Source: Mycobacterium senriense (GTDB lineage Bacteria > Actinomycetota > Actinomycetes > Mycobacteriales > Mycobacteriaceae). Taken from it: DNA of 64,000 nucleotides. The position numbers were made by a program, and so were the translations under genes. Shown piece by piece: positions 9,077-17,693 of this stretch. How positions within the stretch are numbered: position 1 is the stretch's first letter; every line of letters starts with the position of its first letter. The notes under the pieces are model-generated. The model saw nothing but the letters and a program-made list of their open reading frames with translations, was not told the DNA's origin and made no database searches. The stretch is from the NCBI RefSeq assembly GCF_019668465.1, contig NZ_AP024828.1, forward strand, positions 2,604,001-2,668,000. The letters are read 5' to 3'.

Positions 9077-9868
9077 ATGAAAAGGCTTGAGGGCAAACGG
9101 ATCCTGGTCACCGGTGCCGCATCCGGCATCGGACAGGCCACCGCGCTGCGGCTACTGAGCGAGGGCGCCGGCGTGGTGGCCGCCGACGTCTCGACGGACG
9201 GTCTGAACGGCACGCAGGGCCATGCCGAGGAGGCCGGCACCGCCGACCGGCTCACCACGATGCCGATGGACGTCGGCAACGAGGACTCGGTGATCGATGG
9301 CGTGGGCTCGGCCGTCGAGAAGCTGGGCGGACTGGATTCGCTGGTGAACGCGGCGGGCATCCTGCGCGCCTGGCACACCCACGAGACCACCCTCGAGCAG
9401 TGGAATCGGATCATCGCCGTCAACCTGACCGGAACCTTCCTGGTGGTGCGGGAAGCGCTACCGTCCCTGCTGGCGAATCCCCGCAGCGCGATCGTGAACT
9501 TCAGCTCCACGTCGGCGTCCTTCGCCCATCCCTATATGGCCGCTTACGCCGCGAGCAAGGGCGGCATCCAGGCATTCACTCATTCGCTGGCACTGGAATA
9601 CGCCAAGGACGGCCTGCGCGCGGCCTGCGTCGCCCCGGGCAGCATCAAGTCCGGCATCACCGATGCCACCGGGGGATACATTCCCAAGGACGCCGACTGG
9701 TCGCTGTTTCCCCGGCTGATGCCGATCCTGCCGACCACGACGGAATCCAGCGGCGCGGGGATGGCCGGACCCGAAGCGGTCGCCGGTGTGATCGCGATGC
9801 TGGTCTCAGATGACGGGGCCTGGATCACCGGCACCGAGATTCGGATGGACGGCGGCACGCACGCCTAG
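9077..9868 (+). CDS. SDR-family oxidoreductase
   Basis: This 263-residue classical SDR has TGAASGIGQA near residue 13, NAAG and NLTGTFLVVRE blocks, the active serine in NFSSTSASF, and Y-x-x-x-K in AAYAASKGGIQ. A lid of about 30 residues (ITDATGGYIPKDADW onward) is longer than in many SDRs. GGGAGG stands nine bases before its ATG. It directly follows another SDR on the same strand and its stop abuts the stop of the convergent cpsA gene with no space. Substrate unknown. Confidence 0.9.
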   Translation: MKRLEGKRILVTGAASGIGQATALRLLSEGAGVVAADVSTDGLNGTQGHAEEAGTADRLTTMPMDVGNEDSVIDGVGSAVEKLGGLDSLVNAAGILRAWHTHETTLEQWNRIIAVNLTGTFLVVREALPSLLANPRSAIVNFSSTSASFAHPYMAAYAASKGGIQAFTHSLALEYAKDGLRAACVAPGSIKSGITDATGGYIPKDADWSLFPRLMPILPTTTESSGAGMAGPEAVAGVIAMLVSDDGAWITGTEIRMDGGTHA

Positions 9869-11437
9869 CTAGTTGACGCAGGGCACGCCGCCGCCGTCGA
9901 TCGGCTTTCCCTGATCGGGCGTCGGATACGTCGTGGTCGTGCCGTTGTAGTAGTAGCTCTTGGCCTTGGTCGACGTCGTGCTGGAGCTGGTGCTCGTCGA
10001 GTCGTCCATCTGGGTCTCATCAGGTGTGGGCATTGAGAAATTCGTGTCCACGGTGAGCCGGATGTGCCCGGCCGCGATGCTGGGGCTGGGCTGCTTGGGC
10101 GCGTCCACGCCGATCAGGCTGGCCAGGTTCTGGGCGTCGGTCTGCGCACCGACCCCGTACTCCACCGCGGTGGTGGTCGGGTCGCCCGATTCGCGGTCGC
10201 GGACCTGGCCAGGCGTGTAGCCCTTCTTTTTCAGCGCGCGTGACACCTCGCTGGCCAGGCCGCTCATGCTGCCGGAGTTGACCACGTCGACGACCGTGGA
10301 CGGGTCGGGTTTCGCGGCGGTGGTGGCCGGCGCTGTCGTCGTCGAGGTGTCGGTGCCGATCGCCGCCGCCACCTCGGACTTGATCGCCGCCGGGTCGACG
10401 ATGTTGACGTCCTGGCCGTCGATGTTGTCGTAGCGCACCACCGGCAGCGTCCGGAACTCGACGTTGCCACCGGCCAGCCCGCCGAGCCGTTGGATCATGT
10501 CGTCGTTCCAGCCCCCCGACAGCACCACGTCTTTGCGCGCCACCGCCATCAGGTTCTTGAGCTTGTCGATGTTGGTGAAGGTGCCCGAGGCCTGCAGCTC
10601 CTGCATGACCGACGAGATGAACGCCTGTTGCCGGTGCGTGCGGTCCAGGTCGCCGTTTTCCAGTCCGTGCCGCTGCCGGACGAACGACAGCGCCTCGGAC
10701 GCGTCCAGCCGCTGTCGCCCGGCCGGGAAGTCGGCGCCGGAGTACGAGTCGTAGACGGGGTGATTCAGGCAGACGTCGACGCCGCCGAGGGTCTGCGCCA
10801 GGTCGAAGAAGCCGGCCAGATTGATCTCGGCGAAGTAGTCGATGGGGACGCCGGTCAGGTTTCGCACCGCGCGCAGCGTGGCCGCCCGGCCGGCTTCGCG
10901 GCCCTTGGTTTCGAGTTCCTTCTGGGTGCTGTTGCCCTGGTTGGCCAGCTTTTGGGCGACGTACTGTTTGGTCAGCCCGTACGCCTCTTTGATCTTGATG
11001 TGGTTGTATCCCGGGACCCCGGTGAAGGGCACCCAGTCGTCGCGGGGGATCGAGAAGGCCACGACTTTGTTGTCGGCGCTGACGTGCACCAGGATCATCG
11101 TGTTGGTGTTGTAGCCGCCGTCGTCCGAGTCGCCGGCGTGCAGATGCTTCAAAATCGAGTTCGGCAGGTCGTTGCCGTCCTGATCCTTACGCGAGTCCAG
11201 CCCGATCAGCAGGATGTTCATATTGTCGCCGCTGGACCGCGGATCGTCGGGCTGCAGGGCGTTCGAGACGGTGATGCCGCCCAACGCGCCGTGCGCCACG
11301 TAGTACCCCGCACCGGTGAGCCCCACGGCCGCCACGGAGACGAGCGCGCCCAGGGTGCGCGTCAGCCCCTTGCGTACGCGGGAGGGTTGACGGACGGCTC
11401 GATGACGGCGATGGGCGCCGCCCGAGCGGGCCATCAC
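9869..11437 (-). CDS. cpsA: LytR-CpsA-Psr family ligase CpsA
   Basis: This 522-residue protein has a basic cytoplasmic N-terminus, one membrane helix (about 31-50) and an LCP catalytic domain (about 70-330). Typical residues are in NILLIGLDSRKDQDG, the SIPRDDWVPFTG arginine-aspartate block, KIKEAYG, and FVRQRHGLENGDLDRTHRQQ. A LytR_C domain follows near 385-470 and the tail is serine/threonine-rich. LCP proteins attach arabinogalactan to peptidoglycan in mycobacteria. Length and position near Rv3485c-like SDR genes match H37Rv Rv3484 (CpsA). Confidence 0.93.
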   Translation of the reverse strand: MMARSGGAHRRHRAVRQPSRVRKGLTRTLGALVSVAAVGLTGAGYYVAHGALGGITVSNALQPDDPRSSGDNMNILLIGLDSRKDQDGNDLPNSILKHLHAGDSDDGGYNTNTMILVHVSADNKVVAFSIPRDDWVPFTGVPGYNHIKIKEAYGLTKQYVAQKLANQGNSTQKELETKGREAGRAATLRAVRNLTGVPIDYFAEINLAGFFDLAQTLGGVDVCLNHPVYDSYSGADFPAGRQRLDASEALSFVRQRHGLENGDLDRTHRQQAFISSVMQELQASGTFTNIDKLKNLMAVARKDVVLSGGWNDDMIQRLGGLAGGNVEFRTLPVVRYDNIDGQDVNIVDPAAIKSEVAAAIGTDTSTTTAPATTAAKPDPSTVVDVVNSGSMSGLASEVSRALKKKGYTPGQVRDRESGDPTTTAVEYGVGAQTDAQNLASLIGVDAPKQPSPSIAAGHIRLTVDTNFSMPTPDETQMDDSTSTSSSTTSTKAKSYYYNGTTTTYPTPDQGKPIDGGGVPCVN

Positions 11438-11781
11438 AAACCTCTGCCCACGCCCAGCACATCACCAGGCACCGCAACGGTGCTCCGCGGCGATGTCGCT
11501 TCAAGCATGGTGACAAGTATGCGTTAGCTTGCTATGAAGCCCCCAATCGAGAGCACCCGTCACACGCTCGGAGCAGGCGCGTTCGTCGGGCCGGCCAGGC
11601 GCGATTCGCGCTCGTCGCACCCGCTCTACCTGCACCTTCTGCCCGGCCGCGGCGGCGGTGGTCTCCGGAAGGTCTCGGGCCGGCCACATCGGTGCCCGGA
11701 TCGAGCCGAACTTGTTATCGAGCGGATACGGCCCGGTGGACCGTTGCGCCACCGACCGGGCCAGCAAACCACCACCGTCGG
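11438..11781. other. Intergenic stretch with no supported gene
   Basis: About 340 bases separate cpsA from the small membrane-protein gene at 11782. An 88-codon open frame on the minus strand (11501-11767) fills much of it. It has low-complexity Arg/Ala-rich composition and I recognise no domain or convincing ribosome site, so I do not call it. The cpsA promoter should lie in 11438-11530. Confidence 0.5.
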
Positions 11782-12054
11782 CTAGCGGGCTTTGACCAGG
11801 TCCTCACCCGAGCTGTAAAAAAGCGTGATGTTGCTGCCGGTGGCGATTTCGGCGAGGTAGACCCCAACGGGTTCGACCTCGTAGTAGAAGTGCATGTTGC
11901 CGTCGTTATCCAACGCCGTCGCGCACGAAACTCCCGGCGCACCGCATCGTTGCTTGATGGGCGCCGCGAGGACGGCAAGCAGCACGACGAGGGCAACGCC
12001 GATGAGCAGCGGGACCCTGGTCACCGCCGACGTCGGCTGCGCCGGATTAACCAC
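11782..12054 (-). CDS. Small membrane-anchored hypothetical protein
   Basis: From GTG 12054 the frame encodes 90 residues: a short N-terminus, one membrane helix (about 13-32) and a roughly 55-residue outer domain with two cysteines (QRCGAPGVSC) and the segment HFYYEVEPVGVYLAEIA. The open frame extends to 12213, but that would overlap the divergent transporter gene by about 100 bases. No clear ribosome site decides the start. I do not recognise the family. The conserved-looking tail and membrane helix argue that it is real. Confidence 0.6.
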   Translation of the reverse strand: MVNPAQPTSAVTRVPLLIGVALVVLLAVLAAPIKQRCGAPGVSCATALDNDGNMHFYYEVEPVGVYLAEIATGSNITLFYSSGEDLVKAR

Positions 12055-12115
12055 GGATGGAGTGTAAGCGGCAGATCCGGCGGCTTCAGCGCGCGGCGCA
12101 GTAGGTTCTTCACCT

Positions 12116-13267
12116 GTGGCAGTTGCGAACGCGCACGACGCATCCCCAGCGCACATCCGGGGCGAGGTACTCGGCAACATCGGGCCGAACTGGTTCGCCT
12201 CGGTGATGGGCACCGGGATCGTCGCGACGGCCGGCGCCGCCCTGCCGGTCCACGTCGCGGGCCTGCGGACATTCGCGCTGGTGGTCTGGGTGATCGCGGC
12301 CGCGCTGCTGGTGGCGCTGATCGCGGTGGTCGGTGGCCATTGGCTGCGTCATCCGACCGTGGCGCGCACCCACGCCCGCAACCCGCAGATGGCGCACTTC
12401 TACGGCGCGGCCCCCATGGCGCTGATGACGGTCGGCGCGGGTGCCGTGCTGGTCGGCCGCGACCTGCTCGGTGAGCGCATCGCCGTCGATCTGGACTGGG
12501 TGCTGTGGACCGCCGGCACGCTGGGCGGGCTGTTCACCGCCGTCAGCATTCCGTTCCTGATGTTCACCCAGCACGACGTCGAACCCGACGCGGCCTTCGG
12601 TGGCTGGCTGATGCCCGTCGTCCCGCCGATGGTGACCGCGGCGACGGGGGCGCTGCTGCTCCCTCATATGGCGGCCGGCACCGGGCGCACCACCATGCTG
12701 TACGGCTGCTACGCGATGTTCGGTTTGTCGCTGCTTGCCTCGCTGAACATCATCGCGATGATCTGGAGCCGCCTGACCCTGTACGGCACCTCGGGTTCGG
12801 CGCGGGTGCCGACGTTGTGGATCGTGTTGGGTCCGCTAGGCCAATCCATCACGGCCGCGGGGCTTTTGGGAGCCAACGCGGCGTTGGGCGTCGACCCCGA
12901 GCTGGCCGAGGACCTCAATGCGTTCGCGATCCTCTACGGCGTGCCGGTGTGGGGTTTCGCGGTGTTGTGGATCGCGCTCGCGACCGCGTTGACGGTGCGC
13001 ACGCTGCGCCGCGGAATGCCGTTCGCGCTGACGTGGTGGAGCCTGACCTTCCCGGTCGGAACCTTCGTCACCGGGACCTCCCAGCTGGCCCGTCACACCC
13101 ACCTGCCATCGTTCAGCGTGGCGGCGGCCATCGCTTATGCGGGCCTGCTGTTCACGTGGCTGTTGGTGACGGTCCGCACCGCGCGGGGCAGCGTGCGCGG
13201 CAACCTGCTCAAGCTGCCGCCCAGCACCACGCCGATCAAGGCGCACAAGGACTCCACCCGCCACTAG
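12116..13267 (+). CDS. TDT/SLAC1-family membrane transporter
   Basis: The 383-residue protein starts at GTG 12116 and has about ten hydrophobic helices, beginning with NWFASVMGTGIVATAG, the hallmark first helix of the tellurite-resistance/dicarboxylate (TehA/SLAC1/Mae1) family. These act as anion or C4-dicarboxylate channels or carriers. The second TDT member in this window (48812-49834) is only distantly similar. It is divergent from the small membrane-protein gene at 11782. The transported substrate cannot be inferred. Confidence 0.88.
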   Translation: MAVANAHDASPAHIRGEVLGNIGPNWFASVMGTGIVATAGAALPVHVAGLRTFALVVWVIAAALLVALIAVVGGHWLRHPTVARTHARNPQMAHFYGAAPMALMTVGAGAVLVGRDLLGERIAVDLDWVLWTAGTLGGLFTAVSIPFLMFTQHDVEPDAAFGGWLMPVVPPMVTAATGALLLPHMAAGTGRTTMLYGCYAMFGLSLLASLNIIAMIWSRLTLYGTSGSARVPTLWIVLGPLGQSITAAGLLGANAALGVDPELAEDLNAFAILYGVPVWGFAVLWIALATALTVRTLRRGMPFALTWWSLTFPVGTFVTGTSQLARHTHLPSFSVAAAIAYAGLLFTWLLVTVRTARGSVRGNLLKLPPSTTPIKAHKDSTRH

Positions 13268-13303
13268 GGATCGCCGGCGCGAGGCTCTGGTCCCGCCGTG
13301 GGC

Positions 13304-13330
13304 GTTTGGCCGCCCGGGTACGACGGGTAC
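13304..13330 (+). promoter_or_regulatory. SigF-like promoter
   Basis: GTTT (13304-13307), a 17-base spacer and GGGTAC (13325-13330) fit the mycobacterial SigF pattern GGWWT/GTTT-N15-17-GGGTAY. The -10 is 29 bases upstream of the ATG at 13360, leaving a short leader that includes AGAGGA. This suggests general-stress control of the two small genes that follow. Confidence 0.5.
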
Positions 13331-13359
13331 GCGGCCATGAGTCGAGCAGAGGACTGAGC

Positions 13360-13548
13360 ATGATCGACACACGCCTCAGGCCGTTTCCGGCGGAGCGGCC
13401 GGAGAATTCGGAACCCACGGAGCCGGGCACTCCCGGCGAGACGCCTGAGCGGCTCACGCCGGCGGAAACGCCCGAACGGCTCACACCGGCGGAACCACCC
13501 GAGCGCTTGACGCCCTCAGAACCACCCGAGCGCCAAGCGCCGGAATAA
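13360..13548 (+). CDS. Small Pro/Glu repeat protein (62 residues)
   Basis: An ATG preceded by AGAGGACTGAGC opens a 62-residue frame. The first 26 residues (MIDTRLRPFPAERPENSEPT onward) are followed by four nine-residue repeats of the form E-(T/P)-P-E-R-L-T-P-A/S up to the stop. It is highly charged, very proline-rich and likely disordered, with no signal peptide or membrane helix. A 58-residue gene follows after 22 bases and a SigF-like promoter precedes it. I do not know the family. Coding status rests on the start signals and the in-frame repeats. Confidence 0.6.
   Translation: MIDTRLRPFPAERPENSEPTEPGTPGETPERLTPAETPERLTPAEPPERLTPSEPPERQAPE
13438..13545 (+). repeat. Four tandem 27-bp coding repeats
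   Basis: Units at 13438-13464, 13465-13491, 13492-13518 and 13519-13545 encode ETPERLTPA, ETPERLTPA, EPPERLTPS and EPPERQAPE. Differences between units are mostly at third codon positions in the first two copies, which suggests selection on the protein. Copy number may vary between strains. Confidence 0.85.
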
Positions 13549-13570
13549 CGATCACGATTGGAGAGCAGAC

Positions 13571-13747
13571 ATGCGAGCCGAAGAAGGCGACGAATCCGTC
13601 AAGGACTACGCGAACGAGGGACGGGAAACCCTTGGCCGCATCAAGGCTTCGCAGCACGCGGGCGGTCGCCTGGGTGACATCGCCCGGCGCTTCGCCAGCC
13701 TGTGGCGAGGCCGGCGCGGGGGTGAGGGCACCGGGTCTGTCGAGTAA
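13571..13747 (+). CDS. Small hypothetical protein (58 residues)
   Basis: ATG 13571, preceded by GGAGAGCAGAC, starts a 58-residue frame (MRAEEGDESVKDYANEGRET, then a basic C-terminal half with RRFASLWRGRRGG). The N-terminal half is acidic and probably helical, the C-terminal half basic. It follows the repeat protein by 22 bases and probably shares its SigF-like promoter. I recognise no family. The gene converges on the amidase gene with a 17-base gap. Confidence 0.6.
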   Translation: MRAEEGDESVKDYANEGRETLGRIKASQHAGGRLGDIARRFASLWRGRRGGEGTGSVE

Positions 13748-13764
13748 AACCGTTCAGCGACAGG

Positions 13765-15258
13765 CTAGTTCGGTGCCGCGGGTGCCGGATGGCGATCGGC
13801 CCACGGGCGCGCCTCCTCGAGCTGCGCGGCCAACTGCAGCAGGTCGCCGTCTGCGCCCGGCTTCCCGACGAATTGCACGCCCAGCGGAAGCCCGGCATCC
13901 GTCCAGTGCAGCGGCACGTTGATCGCCGGACGGCCGGTGAGGTTGGCGAGCTGCGTGTAGGGCACCCAGCCCAAACTCTCCTGGATGAGGTCATCGAGAA
14001 TTCCGCTGAGCCCCATGAGCTTTCCGGCCCGCATCCTGCTGACCAGCCGGGCCACCCGCTGCAGTATCGGCGACGTTGTGGTGGCACCGACCGCGAGGGG
14101 CGGGGTGGCCAGCGTCGGCGTCAAAAAGAAGTCGTAGCTGTCGTGGAATGCGGCCAGGGACTGGATGTAGTTGTTCCGGTTTTCCAGCGCGGATATGACG
14201 GGTAGCACGCCGCCGGAGCGGCCGAGTTCGGCGATGGCCAGGGTATCGGCCTCAAAGTCGTTGTCGCGCGCGCCGGTTCGCTGTTTGATGTCGGCGACCT
14301 GCTGGTGCAGCTGGGCGAACCAAATGGTCAGAAAGTCACGGCCCAACGCTGCGTCGTCGTAGGGCGGTGCGACCTCATCGACCTGATGGCCCAACTCGCG
14401 AAGGAGCGCCGCGGCCTTTTCGACCGCGGCGACCGCCTCGCGGTGCGGCCGGGCGTTGATGGCCGAGCGTGCCGAGTAGCCGATTTTCAGGGTGCCCGGA
14501 CGGTGCTTGATCTGTTCACCAAAAGGCTTGTCGGGCAGCGCAACCCGATAGGCGGCGCCCGGGTGGGGCCCGACGATCGCGTCGAGCAGAGCCGCACTGT
14601 CTCGCACGGTGCGCGACACCACACCCTGGGTCGCCATGCCCAGCAGCAGTTCACCGGTCTGCGGGCCGTAGGGTGCCAAACCCCGGCTGGGCTTGAGACC
14701 GACCAGCCCGTTGCATGCGGCGGGAATGCGGATCGAGCCGCCACCGTCGTTCGCACCGGCGGCGGGAACGATGCCCGCCGCCACGGCCGCCCCCGATCCG
14801 CCCGAGGAGCCGCCGGGCGTGTGCCCGGTGTTCCACGGGTTGCGGGCCGGGCCCCAGTAGTCGGATTCCGTCACACCCTTGGCCCCGAACTCCGGGGTGT
14901 TCGTCTTCCCGAAGATCACCAGTCCCGCGTCCAGGAACCGCTGGGTGACCAGCGCGTGCCGGTCGGCCACGTCATGGGCCAGCGAGCGGGACCCGCACGA
15001 CGTCGCGAAGCCGCGGTATTCCTGGCCGAGGTCCTTGAGCAGGAACGGCACCCCGGCGAACGGCCCACTCAGATTCGGGTCGGCGGCCTGGCGGTCGGCG
15101 ACGTCGTCGAGGCGGCAGACGATGGCGTTCAGCCGCGGATTCACCGCGTCCGCTCGTTGCCGCGCCAGGGCCAACAGCTCGGCCGGGGTGATCTGTTTGC
15201 CCTCGACCAGCCCGGCCAGGGCGGTAGCATCCAGCGACATGTACTCGTCAAGATGCAT
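13765..15258 (-). CDS. Amidase (amidase-signature family)
   Basis: The 497-residue enzyme carries the amidase signature. The catalytic lysine is in [11 protein letters not shown] (near residue 88), and the [14 protein letters not shown] loop (about 164-177) gives the cis-serine, with the nucleophilic serine in [12 protein letters not shown]. Such enzymes hydrolyse amides to acids and ammonia; aryl, fatty or peptide amides are all possible. Length is normal. It stands alone on the minus strand, divergent from an alpha/beta hydrolase 119 bases away. A start a few codons later ([10 protein letters not shown]) is possible. Confidence 0.92.
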   Translation of the reverse strand: MHLDEYMSLDATALAGLVEGKQITPAELLALARQRADAVNPRLNAIVCRLDDVADRQAADPNLSGPFAGVPFLLKDLGQEYRGFATSCGSRSLAHDVADRHALVTQRFLDAGLVIFGKTNTPEFGAKGVTESDYWGPARNPWNTGHTPGGSSGGSGAAVAAGIVPAAGANDGGGSIRIPAACNGLVGLKPSRGLAPYGPQTGELLLGMATQGVVSRTVRDSAALLDAIVGPHPGAAYRVALPDKPFGEQIKHRPGTLKIGYSARSAINARPHREAVAAVEKAAALLRELGHQVDEVAPPYDDAALGRDFLTIWFAQLHQQVADIKQRTGARDNDFEADTLAIAELGRSGGVLPVISALENRNNYIQSLAAFHDSYDFFLTPTLATPPLAVGATTTSPILQRVARLVSRMRAGKLMGLSGILDDLIQESLGWVPYTQLANLTGRPAINVPLHWTDAGLPLGVQFVGKPGADGDLLQLAAQLEEARPWADRHPAPAAPN

Positions 15259-15377
15259 GCGTTCTCCTTGGTTCCGGTCCGGGCGCGCTTGCCCGGCGTC
15301 CTCTCAATTGACGCCGCTGCATGCCGTTGACGTTAAGCCAACGCGAGCTTCTCGTGGGGGCGCCCTAGTATCACCTG

Positions 15378-16253
15378 ATGCCCACGGCAGCCGAACCGTT
15401 CACGATCCGGGGCCCCGGCGGGGTGCAGATCGTCGCTGACCGCCTCGGGGATCCGCAGGCGCGCGCCGTGGTCTTCTTGCACGGCGGCGGACAGACCCGC
15501 CGGTCCTGGGGCAAGGCGGCGGCCGCCGTCGCCGCGAATGGCTGGGAGGCCGTCACCGTGGACCTGCGCGGCCACGGCGAATCGGACTGGTCGGACGACG
15601 GCGATTACCGCGTCGTCAGTTTCGCCGCCGACGTCCGAGAAGTGTTGCGCACGCTGCCCTCGCAACCGGTGTTGGTCGGTGCCTCGCTGGGTGGCTTCAC
15701 GTCCATGCTGCTCGCCGGGGAGCTGTCCCCGGGCATCGCCAGTGCGGTCGTGTTGGTGGACATCGTGCCGAACATGGACCAGTCGGGGGCGAACCGGATC
15801 CATGCCTTCATGGCCGACCGGGTGGAATCGGGTTTCGGCTCACTTGACGAAGTCGCCGACGCGATCGCCGAATACAACCCGCACCGGCCGCGACCGACCG
15901 ACCTGGAAGGCCTGACCACCAACCTGCGTCGCCGCGGCGGTCGCTGGTACTGGCATTGGGATCCGCAATTCATCAGCGGCACTGCGGCTTTCCCTCCTTT
16001 CGAGGTCACCGATCCCGACCGGATGCATGCCGCCGTCGAGGCGATCCTGCGCGGCGGGGTGCCCATGCTGCTGGTCCGCGGCCAGATGAGCGACCTGGTC
16101 AGCCAGGAGCGCGCAGACGAATTCCTCGCGCGTTTCCCGCAGGTCGAATTCACCGATGTCCGCGGCGCCGGGCACATGGTGGCCGGCGACCGCAACGACA
16201 TCTTCGCCGGCGCTGTGCTGGACTTCCTTGCCCGGCACGTCGACGCCGGGTGA
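15378..16253 (+). CDS. Alpha/beta-fold hydrolase
   Basis: This 291-residue protein has the oxyanion strand FLHGGGQTRRSWG (about 34-46), the nucleophile elbow GASLGGF (serine near 103), and the catalytic histidine in GAGHMVAGDRND near 268; an acid residue is expected near 240. It resembles haloalkane dehalogenase/esterase-type hydrolases of actinobacteria. No signal peptide, so cytoplasmic. The neighbouring secreted protease begins 88 bases downstream. Substrate unknown. Confidence 0.9.
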   Translation: MPTAAEPFTIRGPGGVQIVADRLGDPQARAVVFLHGGGQTRRSWGKAAAAVAANGWEAVTVDLRGHGESDWSDDGDYRVVSFAADVREVLRTLPSQPVLVGASLGGFTSMLLAGELSPGIASAVVLVDIVPNMDQSGANRIHAFMADRVESGFGSLDEVADAIAEYNPHRPRPTDLEGLTTNLRRRGGRWYWHWDPQFISGTAAFPPFEVTDPDRMHAAVEAILRGGVPMLLVRGQMSDLVSQERADEFLARFPQVEFTDVRGAGHMVAGDRNDIFAGAVLDFLARHVDAG

Positions 16254-16341
16254 ACCACATGCCCGGAACGGATTGGTCGCCACCTCATTTCAGGTCGGCA
16301 GCGCTGCTACTATCTGCCGGGCGCAAGCGGAGGGGGACGGC

Positions 16342-17010
16342 GTGACCATACCGTGGTTGCGGGGGTTGGGGCTGTTGGGAACGGTGATGGTGACCGCGAC
16401 AGCCGTGGCGAAAACCGCTCTGGCAGCGCCGCCCCCGGCTCTACCGTCGCCCCCGCCCTCGCCGGGCATCGGCGTCGATCACGAATCCGGCAGGTGCACA
16501 GCCGGATTCGCGGCGCAGGGATCCGATGGCAGCTACTACCTGATGACCAGCGGACACTGCGACTCGCACGACGGCACCGAATGGACGTACGGCAACGACG
16601 CCCCGCTCGGCAGGATCTCCGCCAGCGAGCACGACGGCGATAAGCGCGACGCCGCGATCATCCGACTGGAGCCCAGCGTCGGCATGCCGGTGGGTGACGT
16701 CGGTGGCAGGTATCAGGTTCGGGATGTGTTGAGCCGCCAGCAGATTCAGGTCGGCATGCCGTTCTGCAAGATCGGCGCCGTAACCGGTGAGACGTGTGGC
16801 GCCATCAAAAGCATCAACGGTGACGTCGTCGAAGCCAGCGTGTTCAGCCTGGACGGCGACAGCGGCAGTCCCGGCTTCGTGATGAACCCGGACGGCACCG
16901 TCAGCGCGGTCGGCCTGTTGATGTCATCGCCCGACGGTGATGACTACACGACCTACTTCATGCTCATCAACCCGCTGCTGGGCAAGTGGGGGCTTCGGGT
17001 GCTTCCGTGA
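16342..17010 (+). CDS. Secreted trypsin-like serine protease (S1, Rv1815-like)
   Basis: GTG 16342, after GGAGGGGGACG, gives 222 residues, beginning with a signal peptide (hydrophobic to about 28, ALAAPPP cleavage region) and a short proline linker. The catalytic triad is visible: His in MTSGHCDS, Asp in KRDAAIIRL and Ser in LDGDSGSPGF. Paired cysteines surround the histidine and VTGETCG, as in actinobacterial chymotrypsin-like proteases and M. tuberculosis Rv1815. The open frame extends further upstream, but the signal peptide fixes this start. Substrate unknown; the protein is exported. Confidence 0.88.
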   Translation: MTIPWLRGLGLLGTVMVTATAVAKTALAAPPPALPSPPPSPGIGVDHESGRCTAGFAAQGSDGSYYLMTSGHCDSHDGTEWTYGNDAPLGRISASEHDGDKRDAAIIRLEPSVGMPVGDVGGRYQVRDVLSRQQIQVGMPFCKIGAVTGETCGAIKSINGDVVEASVFSLDGDSGSPGFVMNPDGTVSAVGLLMSSPDGDDYTTYFMLINPLLGKWGLRVLP

Positions 17011-17060
17011 AAGGTGCTCGCGGGCCGGTGATCAGCCCGACCAGGGGCACGTAACGTAGC

Positions 17061-17086
17061 GTTTGCAATTCTCGGGTACCGGGTAT
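17061..17086 (+). promoter_or_regulatory. SigF-like promoter upstream of LpqH-like gene
   Basis: GTTT (17061-17064), a spacer of exactly 16 bases and GGGTAT (17081-17086) match the mycobacterial SigF consensus. It lies 98 bases before the GTG of the lipoprotein gene with no other gene between. This predicts induction in stationary phase or envelope stress. Confidence 0.6.
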
Positions 17087-17184
17087 CAGGTGGACCGGCC
17101 GTAACGCGTCCGGTCCGAGGGGCCAGTTAGGGACGCGGCCGACGTAAAGAGGCAGCGGAACCAGCGACACGAAGGGAAGCAGTA

Positions 17185-17658
17185 GTGAAGCGTGGGATCG
17201 TGGTCGGCGTAGCCGGGGTGGCCCTGGTGGTCGCGGCCAGCGCCGGATGTTCGAGCAACAAGTCCAATACCGGGTCGTCGGGTTCGTCGTCAGCAGCGGC
17301 CGCCGCGGCGGGTCCGGTGCTCACCGTCGACGGGCAGAATCAAAACATCAGCGGGCAGGTCACCTGCAACACCGCGGGTGACAACATCACCATCGGCATC
17401 GGCGACCCGACCGCCGGTCTCGGTGCCGTGGTCAGCAACGGCAACCCGCCGCTGGTGCATTCGGTCGGGCTGGGCACCGTCAACGGCGTCGCACTCGGCT
17501 TCTCTGACGCCGCGCCCAACCAAAGCGGCAGTGCCGGGGCCGCGGTCAAGGGCAAGGACTGGGCGATCAAGGGCACCGCTACCGGTACCGACATGAGCAA
17601 CCCGCAGCAACCGCAGCAGGTGACCAAGCCATTCGAGTTGGATCTCACCTGCCCGTAG
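17185..17658 (+). CDS. LpqH-family (19-kDa antigen-like) lipoprotein
   Basis: The 157-residue protein begins MKRGIVVGVAGVALVV with lipobox ASAGC (Cys about 22). A Ser/Ala-rich linker leads to the conserved LpqH fold (VDGQNQNISGQVTCNTAGDN, VHSVGLGTVNGVALG, terminal LDLTCP). It closely resembles M. tuberculosis LpqH (Rv3763), a surface-exposed, acylated TLR2 ligand, but the neighbourhood is not that of Rv3763, so it may be a paralogue. GAAGGGA precedes the GTG. Residue pair Cys50/Cys156 probably forms the family's disulfide. Confidence 0.92.
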   Translation: MKRGIVVGVAGVALVVAASAGCSSNKSNTGSSGSSSAAAAAAGPVLTVDGQNQNISGQVTCNTAGDNITIGIGDPTAGLGAVVSNGNPPLVHSVGLGTVNGVALGFSDAAPNQSGSAGAAVKGKDWAIKGTATGTDMSNPQQPQQVTKPFELDLTCP

Positions 17659-17693
17659 TGCAGGCGAGATAACTCCCAAGAGGGGACGCAGCT

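Noticed and set aside
11501..11767. 88-codon minus-strand frame between cpsA and the small membrane protein
   Set aside because: No ribosome site, domain or signal seen; composition like a shadow frame. Conservation would be needed to accept it.
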